From: Adhaeribacter rhizoryzae
GTDB lineage: Bacteria > Bacteroidota > Bacteroidia > Cytophagales > Hymenobacteraceae
DNA: 64,000 nt
Reading direction: 5' to 3'
Assembly (NCBI RefSeq): GCF_008629685.1
Contig: NZ_VWSF01000005.1
Span: forward strand, 124,001-188,000
Position 1 is the stretch's first letter, and the number at the start of each line of letters is the position of its first letter. The notes beneath the pieces are model-generated. The model was not told the DNA's origin, searched no databases, and saw only the letters and a program-made list of their open reading frames with translations. The translations under genes and the position numbers were made by a program. Below, piece after piece: positions 45,201 to 54,076 of this stretch.

Positions 45201-46286
45201 ATGTCGGAAAAAACAAAAAATATACGCGTGCTGGTAGTTGGTTGCGGCAATATGGGCACTTCCCATGCTACAGCCTATCATTATTTAGATGGCTTTGAAA
45301 TTTGTGGAATTGTATCGACCGGAAAAAGTAAGGAAATATTAAACGAAAAACTGGGCGGCGGCTACTCTTTGTTTTCGGACTTTGACGAAGCGTTGCGTAG
45401 CACCCAACCCGATGCAGTTTGCATTTCTACTTACCCCGATACGCACGAAAGCCTGGCCCTAAAAGCGCTGGAAAATAATTGCCACGTGTTCATAGAAAAG
45501 CCGCTCGCCGATACCGTGGCCGGAGCCGAGCGCGTAGCTGCAGCCGCCGCCAAAGCCGGTAAAAAATTGGTAGTAGGGTATATTTTGCGGCATCATCCGT
45601 CCTGGATTAAATTTGTTGAGCTGGCCGGAGAACTAGGTAAACCCCTGGTCATGCGCATGAACCTGAACCAGCAAAGCCACGGCAATATGTGGACCGTACA
45701 CCGCAATCTAATGAAAAGTTTGAGCCCGATTGTAGATTGCGGCGTGCATTATATTGATGTCATGTGCCAGATGACACGCTCAAAGCCTATACAGGTAAGT
45801 GCCATTGGTGCCCGGTTAACCGAAGAAATTCCGGCAGGTAATTACAACTACGGGCAATTACAAATTCGTTTCGAAGATGGTTCGGTGGGTTGGTACGAAG
45901 CCGGCTGGGGACCCATGATGAGCGAAACCGCTTTTTTCGTGAAAGACGTTATTGGGCCCAAAGGGGCCGTATCTATTGTGGCCAAAGATGCTGGCGGCAC
46001 CGGTAAATCCGATTCGGTGGAAGACCATACCAAAACCGAGTGGCTGCGGTACCACCGGGCCGCTATAAACCAACAATCAGAATTTTTGCAGGAAGATACT
46101 TGGATTAGCATGGAAGATGAACCCGATCACCAGGAGCTTTGTAACCGCGAACAAAGCTATTTCCTGAAAGCAATCCGGGAAAATATTGATTTAACCGACC
46201 ATATTGCCGACGCGGTAAACAGCCTTCGGATTGCGTTTGCCTGCGACGAATCGGTGCGGACCGGCCAGATTGTTTCGCTAACTTAA
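45201..46286 (+). CDS. Gfo/Idh/MocA family NAD(P)-dependent oxidoreductase
   Basis: A 361-residue two-domain dehydrogenase. It has a Rossmann N-terminus with VLVVGCGNMGTSHATAYHY (GxGxxG-type) and the EKP motif (HVFIEKPLAD) whose lysine is catalytic, and a C-terminal alpha/beta dimer domain with IVDCGVHYIDVMCQM (D-x-x-x-H). It oxidises or reduces a sugar or cyclitol. It has no secretion signal, unlike several Bacteroidetes relatives. AATATT stands 2 bases before the ATG. Confidence 0.9.
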   Translation: MSEKTKNIRVLVVGCGNMGTSHATAYHYLDGFEICGIVSTGKSKEILNEKLGGGYSLFSDFDEALRSTQPDAVCISTYPDTHESLALKALENNCHVFIEKPLADTVAGAERVAAAAAKAGKKLVVGYILRHHPSWIKFVELAGELGKPLVMRMNLNQQSHGNMWTVHRNLMKSLSPIVDCGVHYIDVMCQMTRSKPIQVSAIGARLTEEIPAGNYNYGQLQIRFEDGSVGWYEAGWGPMMSETAFFVKDVIGPKGAVSIVAKDAGGTGKSDSVEDHTKTEWLRYHRAAINQQSEFLQEDTWISMEDEPDHQELCNREQSYFLKAIRENIDLTDHIADAVNSLRIAFACDESVRTGQIVSLT

Positions 46287-46652
46287 CTAGCCCAATATTT
46301 TAAGTGAAATTTAGTGGCATTTTTAAAATCAGGAACCAAAGAGAATATTTATGGCTTTAAAAGATATAAATCGGCATAAAAAGGTCTTTTGCAGAATTAT
46401 TCAAAGTTCTTTTTGAGAGGGGACAATGGGAAAGATTTACGATGTTTAAAACCGATTTGCGAAAGTTCTGATTAATAAATATTGAAATAGTTTAATAACT
46501 ATGGGCGTGTATTTGTATCTGATAGTTATAATCTATAATTTTAAAAAATATGATTTTTCCTTTTAATTAAGGCAAAGTTGCTTTAAGGGTTTAATATTTA
46601 AAATGGGAAACAAAGGCTATTGCCTTTACCAAGCCCAAGATTTACTTTTCTG
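46287..46652. other. AT-rich intergenic region with AATATT clusters
   Basis: This 366-base gap holds four AATATT sites. No gene, terminator or consensus promoter was identified. It must contain the promoter of the two-gene oxidoreductase operon that follows. Confidence 0.4.
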
Positions 46653-47171
46653 ATGAAAAGACGCACTGCATTAAAAAACTTATCGATGGCGGTAGCCGGT
46701 TTGGTTGCCCTGCCGGCCTGGGCTTCTGGCTGGAACCCCGCTACACTGGGCCCTGTTGCTGTTTTACCGCCCGCCGAAGAAGCCTTGCTGGCCGAGTTAG
46801 TAGAAACCATTATTCCCGAAACCGATACACCGGGAGCAAAAACTTTGAAGGTGCATCAATTTGTGCTCCGCATGGTTCAGGATTGCTACGGCGAAGTTGC
46901 CCAGAATAACTTAAACCAAGGCTTAATAACCCTCGATCAGGTGGCGAAGGGCGCTTTTGAAAAATTATTTATAGACCTGGATGTTACCCAGCGCACGGCT
47001 GTACTAACGCATTTGCAACAAAGCGACGATCCGGCAACCAAAGCATTTATTAGTCTGGTAAAGAATTTAACCATTCAGGGCTATCTTAATTCTGAGTACG
47101 TGCTGCTGAATATGATGGAGTACAAAATGGCACCCGGTTTTTACCACGGCTGCGTGCCTCTTAAAGCCTGA
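46653..47171 (+). CDS. gluconate 2-dehydrogenase subunit 3 family protein
   Basis: The ATG at 46653 (172 residues) is preferred to a TTG 33 bases upstream because it yields a Tat-like signal: MKRRTALKNLSMAVAGLVAL. The mature part (LLAELVETIIPETDTPGAK, then VLLNMMEYKMAPGFYHGC) is the small subunit fold that escorts or anchors GMC-type dehydrogenases. It has no flavin site. The GMC gene follows after 56 bases, making the classical small/large subunit pair. A cytochrome subunit is not adjacent. Confidence 0.9.
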   Translation: MKRRTALKNLSMAVAGLVALPAWASGWNPATLGPVAVLPPAEEALLAELVETIIPETDTPGAKTLKVHQFVLRMVQDCYGEVAQNNLNQGLITLDQVAKGAFEKLFIDLDVTQRTAVLTHLQQSDDPATKAFISLVKNLTIQGYLNSEYVLLNMMEYKMAPGFYHGCVPLKA

Positions 47172-47227
47172 TTTTTAGACCAATATTTGGTAGTAATTCT
47201 TTCTGATTTTATTTCTTAATATTTAGA

Positions 47228-48946
47228 ATGCCATTTTTTAACATAGATTCAGTAAAAAGCCGCACGTTCGATGCCATTGTAATTGGCTCCGGTATAAGCG
47301 GCGGGTGGTCGGCGAAAGAGCTAACCGGTTACGGTTTGCGCACCCTGGTTTTAGAGCGCGGACGCGATGTGAAACACGGCGTAGATTACCCGACGGCCAT
47401 GAAAAACCCGTGGGAATTTCCGCACCTGGGGCAAATATCGAAAGCTGAAAAAGAAGCCAACCCGATTGCGAGCCAATGTTACGCCTACAAAGAAGATTCG
47501 GCGCATTTTTTTGTGAAAGATGCCGAGCACCCTTACGTACAGGAAAAGCCTTTTACCTGGATTCGGGGCTACCAGGTGGGTGGTAAATCGTTGCTGTGGG
47601 CCCGCGGTACCCAGCGGTGGTCGCAGTTAGATTTTGAGGGCCCGGCCCGCGATGGCTTTGCCGTAGAGTGGCCCATTGGGTATAAAGATATTGCCCCCTG
47701 GTACAGCTACGTCGAAAAATTTGCCGGAATATCAGGCAATAAAGATGGCTTGCCGCAACTACCCGACGGTGAATTTCTGCCGCCGCATGAGCAATCGTGC
47801 GTAGAAAAGTATTTCAGCCAGCAAATGGCGAAGCATTATAACAACTCGCGCCCGGTAATTATTGGCCGTTGTGCGCACCTCACCAAACCCAATCCCATTC
47901 ATCACCAGCAGGGGCGGGGCCAATGTCAGAACCGGGTGTTGTGTCAGCGCGGCTGCCCGTACGGTGGTTATTTCAGCAGTAATTCTTCTACTTTGCCCTG
48001 GGCGCAGAAAACCGGTAAGCTCACCCTGAAGCCCGATTCGGTGGTGCATTCGATTATTTACGACGAAAAGAAAGGCAAAGCCACCGGCGTACGGGTAGTA
48101 GATGCGCATACCAAGGAAATGACCGAATATTACGCCCGGATTATTTTTGTAAACGCCGCTACCTTAAACACCAACCTGATTTTATTAAACTCTAAGTCTA
48201 GCCGTTTCCCGAACGGATTGGGGAACGACAATGGCTTGCTGGGTAAATATATTTCTTTCCATAATTTCCGGACTACTATTTCGGCGGAGTACGAAGGTTT
48301 TCAGGAAACCATTACCGAAGGCAACCGGCCCAACGGTAGCTACATTCCGCGCTTCCGCAATTTATACAAACAGGAAACCGACTTCTTACGGGGCTACGCT
48401 GCCGGCTTTGGCTCCAGCCGCATGCTAGACCGCGATACCACAGGGTTTGGCGAAGACTTAAAGAAAAGTTTAACCGGTAAAAAATACGGCAACTGGCGGG
48501 TAAGTTCGCACATGATGGGCGAAACCATTCCGAAGGAAACCAATCACGTTGCTCTTGATTCGGGTTTAACCGATGCCTGGGGCGTTCCGCTCCTGAAAAC
48601 ATCCGTAGCTTACGACGACAACGACGAAAAAATGATTGTGGATTTTCATGAACAACTAACCGAAATGCTAACGCTGGCGGGTTTTACCAATATTCAAACG
48701 CACGACGATCCTAACAAGGCACCCGGTATTGATATTCACGAAATGGGCGGCGTACGCATGGGAAAAGACCCGAAAACCTCGCTCCTGAATAAATGGAACC
48801 AGTTGCACCATTGCAAAAACGTGTTTGTAACCGATGGCGCCTGCATGACTTCCAACTCTACCCAAAATCCTTCGCTTACTTTTATGGCCATTACGGCCCG
48901 CGCCGCTGATCATGCCGTGAAAGAATTGCGGAAAGGTAATTTGTAA
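47228..48946 (+). CDS. GMC family oxidoreductase, large subunit of a sugar/alcohol dehydrogenase
   Basis: A 572-residue flavoprotein with FAD motif DAIVIGSGISGGWSAKEL, the GMC loop YQVGGKSLLWARGTQRW, a Cys cluster QNRVLCQRGCPYGGYFSS and the C-terminal catalytic block HEMGGVRMG followed by NPSLTFMAITARAA. No signal peptide: it is probably exported by hitch-hiking on the Tat signal of the small subunit, as in gluconate dehydrogenases. It oxidises a sugar or polyol and passes electrons to a cytochrome elsewhere. It ends at a strong hairpin. Confidence 0.9.
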   Translation: MPFFNIDSVKSRTFDAIVIGSGISGGWSAKELTGYGLRTLVLERGRDVKHGVDYPTAMKNPWEFPHLGQISKAEKEANPIASQCYAYKEDSAHFFVKDAEHPYVQEKPFTWIRGYQVGGKSLLWARGTQRWSQLDFEGPARDGFAVEWPIGYKDIAPWYSYVEKFAGISGNKDGLPQLPDGEFLPPHEQSCVEKYFSQQMAKHYNNSRPVIIGRCAHLTKPNPIHHQQGRGQCQNRVLCQRGCPYGGYFSSNSSTLPWAQKTGKLTLKPDSVVHSIIYDEKKGKATGVRVVDAHTKEMTEYYARIIFVNAATLNTNLILLNSKSSRFPNGLGNDNGLLGKYISFHNFRTTISAEYEGFQETITEGNRPNGSYIPRFRNLYKQETDFLRGYAAGFGSSRMLDRDTTGFGEDLKKSLTGKKYGNWRVSSHMMGETIPKETNHVALDSGLTDAWGVPLLKTSVAYDDNDEKMIVDFHEQLTEMLTLAGFTNIQTHDDPNKAPGIDIHEMGGVRMGKDPKTSLLNKWNQLHHCKNVFVTDGACMTSNSTQNPSLTFMAITARAADHAVKELRKGNL

Positions 48947-49001
48947 GAACCTAACTTAACCAAGGCTAGCGTTACTTATATAATAATATACACCAATCAG
49001 G

Positions 49002-49065
49002 AAATATTCTTCTTAAAGATGCATAGCGTTTGCAAAGCGCGCAGGCATTTTTAAGAAGAATATTT
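49002..49065. terminator. 21-bp hairpin between convergent genes
   Basis: AAATATTCTTCTTAAAGATG (49002-49021, plus C) pairs with GCATTTTTAAGAAGAATATT (49045-49064, plus T) at 20 of 21 positions, the exception being a G-U pair. The 22-base loop contains TTTGCAAA. It lies between the GMC gene and the convergent hypothetical gene and would act in both directions; its length also fits a repeat element. Confidence 0.6.
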
Positions 49066-49157
49066 ATTTTATACAGATAATGAAAGTTAAAGGTGTAAGT
49101 TAGTGTAAAGGCGCAAATGGTTGGTTATTAATATTTAAGCCTAATATTTTGCCAATT

Positions 49158-49595
49158 CTAAATAACTGTAGTTGTTATATGGCTGGAAAGCCAGTTGTAA
49201 GCTGCATCTTTATCAAAATGTACTTTTATTAACCCCGCTGATTGGGGTTCCGCTTCTTTTTTTTCGTAAACCTGGTTGGGGTTAGTCATTACAAAACACT
49301 CCGGCGCCATTACAATAGCAAAGCGGCGAATAATATTAGCTTTAAGCAAAGGTGTCATTCTTTCCAGCAGCCACACCTGGTTTTCGCGCTCCATGGCTTT
49401 TATCTGGGTAGCATCGGTTAGCCAATATTTAATATTTTTACTGGCCGCGGCATCAAAAGCCAGGCGGTAGCCATTCCGGAAATGCTCCTTATCCGGGTGT
49501 ATCAGAAAAGTTAACTCTAATACCGCCAATGCCTTGTCGAGCCGGATTTGGAAAGCGCCGTCTTCGTAAACGGGTGTTAAGGTAAAGGCAGCCAT
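49158..49595 (-). CDS. hypothetical protein, STAS/SpoIIAA-like fold possible
   Basis: A 145-residue soluble protein I do not recognise by name. The alternation of strands and helices (AVLELTFLIHPDKEHFRNGY, IKYWLTDATQIKAMERENQV, RRFAIVMAPECFVM) resembles short STAS-like proteins common in Cytophagales. It has no catalytic motif. The same-strand gene upstream ends 52 bases before its start, so the two probably share a transcript. Confidence 0.65.
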   Translation of the reverse strand: MAAFTLTPVYEDGAFQIRLDKALAVLELTFLIHPDKEHFRNGYRLAFDAAASKNIKYWLTDATQIKAMERENQVWLLERMTPLLKANIIRRFAIVMAPECFVMTNPNQVYEKKEAEPQSAGLIKVHFDKDAAYNWLSSHITTTVI

Positions 49596-49647
49596 ACGTC
49601 TTCAGTTAGGTAAATATTGGCTCATGCTTTGGGCGGCCGCAACCGGT

Positions 49648-50076
49648 TTACTTTTTCTGTCGGCCTTTAGGTAATGCTTTTGCAGGCGGTTTTCGGTTTT
49701 GTAGCTGCTTAAACTTTTCGGTACTTACTGTTTCAGAATATTCTATTGCTGTTAAAATAGCTTCGGCAATATCAAAATCATACGCCAGTGTTATTAGCAG
49801 GTGTTTATCTGGGTTAAGTACGTAGCTGTCAGCTACTTTATCGTACACGTTAAATTCGTGTTCGCCTTCATCCAGGTATTTATTATCGGTGCGCGCCAAT
49901 AAGTCGCCGGTAATTACGAGCGGTTTTTCCAGGTCTGCAATCAGTTCAAAAGGCTGAAAATACCGGCCGTCTTTTTTGTGGGTTATATACGCAATTTTGT
50001 CTATTTGGATAATAATATCCTGGTGCTTACTATCGCGTTTGTTTTTTATCTGAAGAATGTCGCCTGTAATATTCAT
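49648..50076 (-). CDS. hypothetical soluble protein
   Basis: A 142-residue protein without signal or membrane segment. The N-terminal part is beta-rich (GDILQIKNKRDSKHQDIIIQ, IAYITHKKDGRYFQPFELIA) and the tail is basic (RKPPAKALPKGRQKK), which may bind nucleic acid or simply be disordered. No family is recognised. It is first of the two minus-strand genes. Confidence 0.6.
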   Translation of the reverse strand: MNITGDILQIKNKRDSKHQDIIIQIDKIAYITHKKDGRYFQPFELIADLEKPLVITGDLLARTDNKYLDEGEHEFNVYDKVADSYVLNPDKHLLITLAYDFDIAEAILTAIEYSETVSTEKFKQLQNRKPPAKALPKGRQKK

Positions 50077-50298
50077 TTAGGTTGATTTAGTATTTGTTGC
50101 GGCCGCTGCTAGTTAGTTTTTAGTATGATAAACCAGCATAACATATTGGCGCGCATTTTTGGTTTAGGTAAAACGTAGTACACCAAAGGTAAGCCGCTAT
50201 AATTATTTTAACCAAACCAAAGGCAGGTTAGTTGTGTAGCGGCGGGTATTCGCGTATACTTGCCACCCCAAATATTTAAGGTAAAAATTTTTAAGCTG

Positions 50299-50748
50299 AT
50301 GGAAATAATTGCTGTTGCCAAGCCTTTTAGCCAATTAACGCCGTACGAACTATACGCTGTTTTACGCCTGCGCAACGAAATATTTGTGGTGGAGCAAAAT
50401 TGCGTTTTTCAGGATGCCGATAACAAAGACCAGGGCTGCCATCATTTAATGCTTTTTCAGGCCGAAACATTAATTGCGTATGCCCGGTTAGTACCAGCCG
50501 GTTTGGCCTATTCCGAAATATCCATCGGCCGGATTGTTACCAGCGCGCAAGTAAGGGGTTCCGGGGTTGGCCGTATTTTAATGACGCACGCTATAGACCA
50601 AACGTATAAATTATTCGGCAAAGGTCCCATCCGGATTGGTGCGCAACTATACGCGACCGCCTTTTACCAAAGGTTTGGTTTTGTACCCGATGGCCCAATT
50701 TACGATGAAGATGGCATTGACCATGTGCAGATGCTGAAAGTAATTTAG
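50299..50748 (+). CDS. ElaA-type GNAT N-acetyltransferase
   Basis: The ATG at 50299 (149 residues) is preferred to an upstream non-ATG start at 50260, because the ElaA fold begins there (PYELYAVLRLRNEIFVVEQN). The acetyl-CoA loop is SAQVRGSGVGRILM and the end YQRFGFVPDGPIYDEDGIDH is typical of ElaA. It transfers an acetyl group to an unknown small molecule or protein in the cytoplasm. MsrB follows 91 bases later. Confidence 0.85.
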   Translation: MEIIAVAKPFSQLTPYELYAVLRLRNEIFVVEQNCVFQDADNKDQGCHHLMLFQAETLIAYARLVPAGLAYSEISIGRIVTSAQVRGSGVGRILMTHAIDQTYKLFGKGPIRIGAQLYATAFYQRFGFVPDGPIYDEDGIDHVQMLKVI

Positions 50749-50839
50749 TAAGATTGCTATTGATTTATCGGTAATTAAAAACCTAATATTTTACTGCCTA
50801 TTTTTGCCAAAGAAGTAGCAATATTAAAGTTGGAGTTGC

Positions 50840-51298
50840 ATGTTACGCTGGATTGATGTTTTAATATTTGCGAAGTACAGCAATCCGGAGCCTTACCACC
50901 GGGTTGAGAAAACGGAGGCAGTATGGCAAGCCCAACTAACCCCAGCGCAGTTTAATATTTTGCGGCAAAAAGGCACCGAGCCGCCTTACCGCAACGCTTA
51001 TTGCCGCACGTATGAGCCCGGGGTTTATGCTTGCGTAGGTTGCGGTAGTTTGCTGTTTAACGCCACCGCAAAATATCATGCTATTTCGGGTTGGCCCAGC
51101 TTTAGCCAACCCATTACCAAAGCCGCCATTAAATACCTCTCCGACGACACCCACCACCTGCACCGCATAGAAGTGCAATGCAATGTTTGTGATGGCCACC
51201 TGGGCCACGTTTTTCCCGATGGCCCCGCGCCCAGCGGCCTGCGCTACTGCATTAATTCCGAAAGTGTTATTAGAATTGAACCGGCGGAAAGCAACTGA
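50840..51298 (+). CDS. msrB: peptide-methionine (R)-S-oxide reductase
   Basis: A 152-residue MsrB. Zinc ligands are C65/C68 (YACVGCGS) and C114/C117 (VQCNVCDG), the catalytic Cys is C137 (RYCINSES), and SGWPSF and GHLGHVFPDG are the family signatures. C55 (AYCRTY) is the likely resolving cysteine. It reduces methionine-R-sulfoxide in proteins using thioredoxin. There is no signal peptide, so it is cytoplasmic. Confidence 0.95.
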   Translation: MLRWIDVLIFAKYSNPEPYHRVEKTEAVWQAQLTPAQFNILRQKGTEPPYRNAYCRTYEPGVYACVGCGSLLFNATAKYHAISGWPSFSQPITKAAIKYLSDDTHHLHRIEVQCNVCDGHLGHVFPDGPAPSGLRYCINSESVIRIEPAESN

Positions 51299-51494
51299 TA
51301 TTTTCGAGTATAAAAAGAAATAGTAAGAAGCTGTTACAAAGATTATCTCTTTTATTCCTTCCCCAATAATTTTTCTTTCAATTATTTAGTTTCAGGATTC
51401 TTTAGAGGCTTTCCATTGTTGCGTTCAGAAATAATTTAGGGTTAAGCCAACTCTGTAGCACAGCGATTACCCGGTTTGTATGTTAAGGAATTGT

Positions 51495-51508
51495 TATCAT
51501 TTATGATA
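51495..51508. promoter_or_regulatory. 14-bp palindrome, candidate operator of the TetR gene
   Basis: TATCAT-TT-ATGATA lies 120 bases upstream of the TetR-family ATG. Downstream, TATTTTTG (51537-51544) matches TAnnTTTG, with TTG at 51518-51520 giving a short 16-base spacer. TetR regulators usually autorepress from such palindromes. The rest of the 51299-51627 gap shows nothing else. Confidence 0.35.
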
Positions 51509-51627
51509 GTATTACTATTGTAATTAAAAGCTTTATTATTTTTGTTTCTGAAGCTACATCAGCAAAGCGGTAATTAACTATTAGCCGCCCGTCTGGGTTG
51601 GGCAATAAAAAAAGCTTTTCATAAAAA

Positions 51628-52314
51628 ATGGCAGCAAGCATCCATATCAGTTTAAAGCATAAATCTTACCTGCGGGAACCCGAGAGCACCGAACTTGGCC
51701 GGAAAATTATTAGTGAGAGCATTAAAATAATTGATGCTTTAGGCTTTGAGCAGTTCACCTTTAAGAAACTGGCGGCGGAGATCGGGTCTACGGAAGCCTC
51801 TGTTTACCGGTACTTCGAAAACAAACATAAGCTTTTGGTTTACCTGATATCGTGGTACTGGGCCTGGGTAGATTATACCGTTACTTTTCAAACGCATAAT
51901 TTGCCAGATCCGCGGCAACGTCTGAATAAGGCTTTGGAAGTGCTGGTTAATGCCGGGCAAGAAGACGACCCGAACGTAGCCTATATTGATGAGCGTATTC
52001 TGTACCGGATTGTAGTGGCCGAATCTTCGAAGGTTTACCTGACCAAAGAAGTAGATGCCGAAAATAAGGAAGGATATTTTCTGGAGATTAAAAAATTCTG
52101 CCGGCACCTGGCTCAATTGGTATTAGCGGTAAATCCGGATTATCCTTATCCGCATGCGCTCGTTAGTACCGCTATGGAAGCCGCCCACCAGCAATTATAT
52201 TTTGCCAGCCACCTTCCATCCCTAACCGAAATAAAGTATTCACAACATGCGGTTGAAGAAACTATTCAATTTCTGAAACATTTGGTCTATTCGGCAATTG
52301 ATAATTCAAAATAA
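51628..52314 (+). CDS. TetR/AcrR-family transcriptional regulator
   Basis: A 228-residue regulator. The N-terminal helix-turn-helix lies at about residues 30-75 (IDALGFEQFTFKKLAAEIGS, EASVYRYFENKHKLLVYLIS). The C-terminal domain is unlike drug-binding TetR members I know. It stands 19 bases before an ABC/HlyD/TolC operon and is likely to control it, releasing repression when an exported compound binds. Confidence 0.9.
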   Translation: MAASIHISLKHKSYLREPESTELGRKIISESIKIIDALGFEQFTFKKLAAEIGSTEASVYRYFENKHKLLVYLISWYWAWVDYTVTFQTHNLPDPRQRLNKALEVLVNAGQEDDPNVAYIDERILYRIVVAESSKVYLTKEVDAENKEGYFLEIKKFCRHLAQLVLAVNPDYPYPHALVSTAMEAAHQQLYFASHLPSLTEIKYSQHAVEETIQFLKHLVYSAIDNSK

Positions 52315-52333
52315 TGGAAAAGCGAAGAAAGCA

Positions 52334-54073
52334 ATGGCAAAAACGGTAAATACAAAACATATAACACCCATGCAGCGGTTTATGCGCCTGCTGGCTTCGG
52401 AGAAACAGGAGATTATATACCTGTATATTTACGCGGTAGCAGCCGGTATTATTAGTTTGGCGTTGCCGCTGGGCATCCAGAGTATTATTGGTTTTGTATC
52501 GAGCGGGCAAATTCCGGTATCGGTGGTGGTACTGATTGGGGTAATTGTGCTGGCTTTGCTTATTGTGGGTGGCCTGCAGGTTATGCAGTTGTGGTTGGTA
52601 GAATATTTGCAGCAACGCATTTTTGCTAAAACCGCCTTCGATTTTGCTTACCGGATACCGCGTTTTCAGGCCGAAGCCTTAAGTAAATATTACCCGCCGG
52701 AACTCATGAACCGCTTCTTCGATGTGGTATCGCTGCAGAAAGGCCTCGCTAAAATATTGCTCGATTTTTCCACAGCGGTTATTCAAATAATATTTGGCCT
52801 GATTTTGCTTTCCTTGTACCACCCGTACTTTATTTTCCTGGGCATTATTCTGGTAACGGTTTTAATTTTTATTATCTGGAGTACCGGCAGAAAGGGTGTA
52901 GAAACCAGCATTATGGAGTCGAAGTATAAGTACAAACTGGTGGCTTGGTTAGAAGAGTTAGCCCGCTCCATGAGTACCTTTAAATTTGTGGAGCATACCA
53001 ACCTGCCTACTTCGCGCACCGATTCTTATGTAAGCAGCTACCTGAAAGTTAGGAAAGAACATTTTGGGGTATTAATGACCCAATATTTAAGCTTTGTGGG
53101 GTTTAAAACGGTTATAACCGGGGGATTGCTGGTACTGGGTTGTATTTTGGTAGTGCAACGGGAAATTAACATTGGGCAATTTGTCGCTTCCGAAATTATA
53201 ATTATTTTAATAATGACGGCGGTAGAAAAAATTATTGTAAAGCTCGATACCGTGTACGATGTTTTAACCAGCCTCGACAAATTGGGCCACGTTACCGATT
53301 TACCGATTGAAGAAATAAAAGGGATTAGACTAGATGATATGCCCTTGCAGGGTGGGCTGGGTATACAAGTTAATAACCTGCGCTATAAGTATCCGAATAC
53401 CTTTAGAGCTTCCCTGGAGAATATTAACTTCACTATTAAGCCTTCGGAACGCATTTGTTTGGCCGGGCACAATAATTCGGGTAAGAGTACCTTGGTTAGC
53501 TTGCTATTGGGGCTGTATTCAGCTTATGAAGGCAGCATTGTATACAATGGCGTTTCGCTCCGCGATTTGCACATTGGTAGCCTGCGCAGCTTAATTGGCG
53601 ATAATTTATCGAAAGAACAAGTATTTGACGGCACCTTGCTGGAGAACTTAACTTTAGGACGGGACCTGCCCATGCAGGACGTACTTTGGGCAACCGAGTT
53701 GGTAGGCCTGAACCAGTTTGTGCACGAATTACCCGGCGGACTGCAATCTTACCTGGTAGGTGGTAGCCAGCGCTTGCCCAGCAGCATCGCCCGCAAAATA
53801 ATTATGGCCCGCAGCTTAGTGCAGCATCCCAAACTCCTGATTATTGATGATTTCTGGGTGGGCATGAGTAGAAAAGAAAAAATGAACCTGATGCGCGTAC
53901 TCACTGGGAAGCAATTCGATTGGACCATGATTATTGTTTCGAACGAACCAGATGTAATGGCGCTTTGCGACCGCACTTTGTTGCTGCAGGATGGGAAACT
54001 GGTAGCCTCCGGCACTTATGCCGAAATAAGCCAGCACGAATTATTAAGAGAGTTAACCGAAATACCTGCTTAA
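52334..54073 (+). CDS. ABC exporter (permease fused to a degenerate ATPase domain)
   Basis: The ATG at 52334 gives 579 residues; an upstream TTG at 52298 overlaps the TetR gene and is unlikely. The protein has a six-helix exporter domain (about 1-330) without an N-terminal C39 peptidase, then an ATPase domain. Walker A is intact (G378-HNNSGK384-S). The other motifs deviate: Q-loop Gln is S426 (IGDNLS), the signature is L481-PSSI instead of LSGGQ, Walker B ends D505-D506 so the catalytic Glu is Asp, and the switch His is N537 (IVSNEP). With HlyD and TolC genes next to it, it should drive a type I-like exporter, but ATP hydrolysis must be slow, unusual or absent. Confidence 0.85.
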   Translation: MAKTVNTKHITPMQRFMRLLASEKQEIIYLYIYAVAAGIISLALPLGIQSIIGFVSSGQIPVSVVVLIGVIVLALLIVGGLQVMQLWLVEYLQQRIFAKTAFDFAYRIPRFQAEALSKYYPPELMNRFFDVVSLQKGLAKILLDFSTAVIQIIFGLILLSLYHPYFIFLGIILVTVLIFIIWSTGRKGVETSIMESKYKYKLVAWLEELARSMSTFKFVEHTNLPTSRTDSYVSSYLKVRKEHFGVLMTQYLSFVGFKTVITGGLLVLGCILVVQREINIGQFVASEIIIILIMTAVEKIIVKLDTVYDVLTSLDKLGHVTDLPIEEIKGIRLDDMPLQGGLGIQVNNLRYKYPNTFRASLENINFTIKPSERICLAGHNNSGKSTLVSLLLGLYSAYEGSIVYNGVSLRDLHIGSLRSLIGDNLSKEQVFDGTLLENLTLGRDLPMQDVLWATELVGLNQFVHELPGGLQSYLVGGSQRLPSSIARKIIMARSLVQHPKLLIIDDFWVGMSRKEKMNLMRVLTGKQFDWTMIIVSNEPDVMALCDRTLLLQDGKLVASGTYAEISQHELLRELTEIPA

Positions 54074-54076
54074 AGT

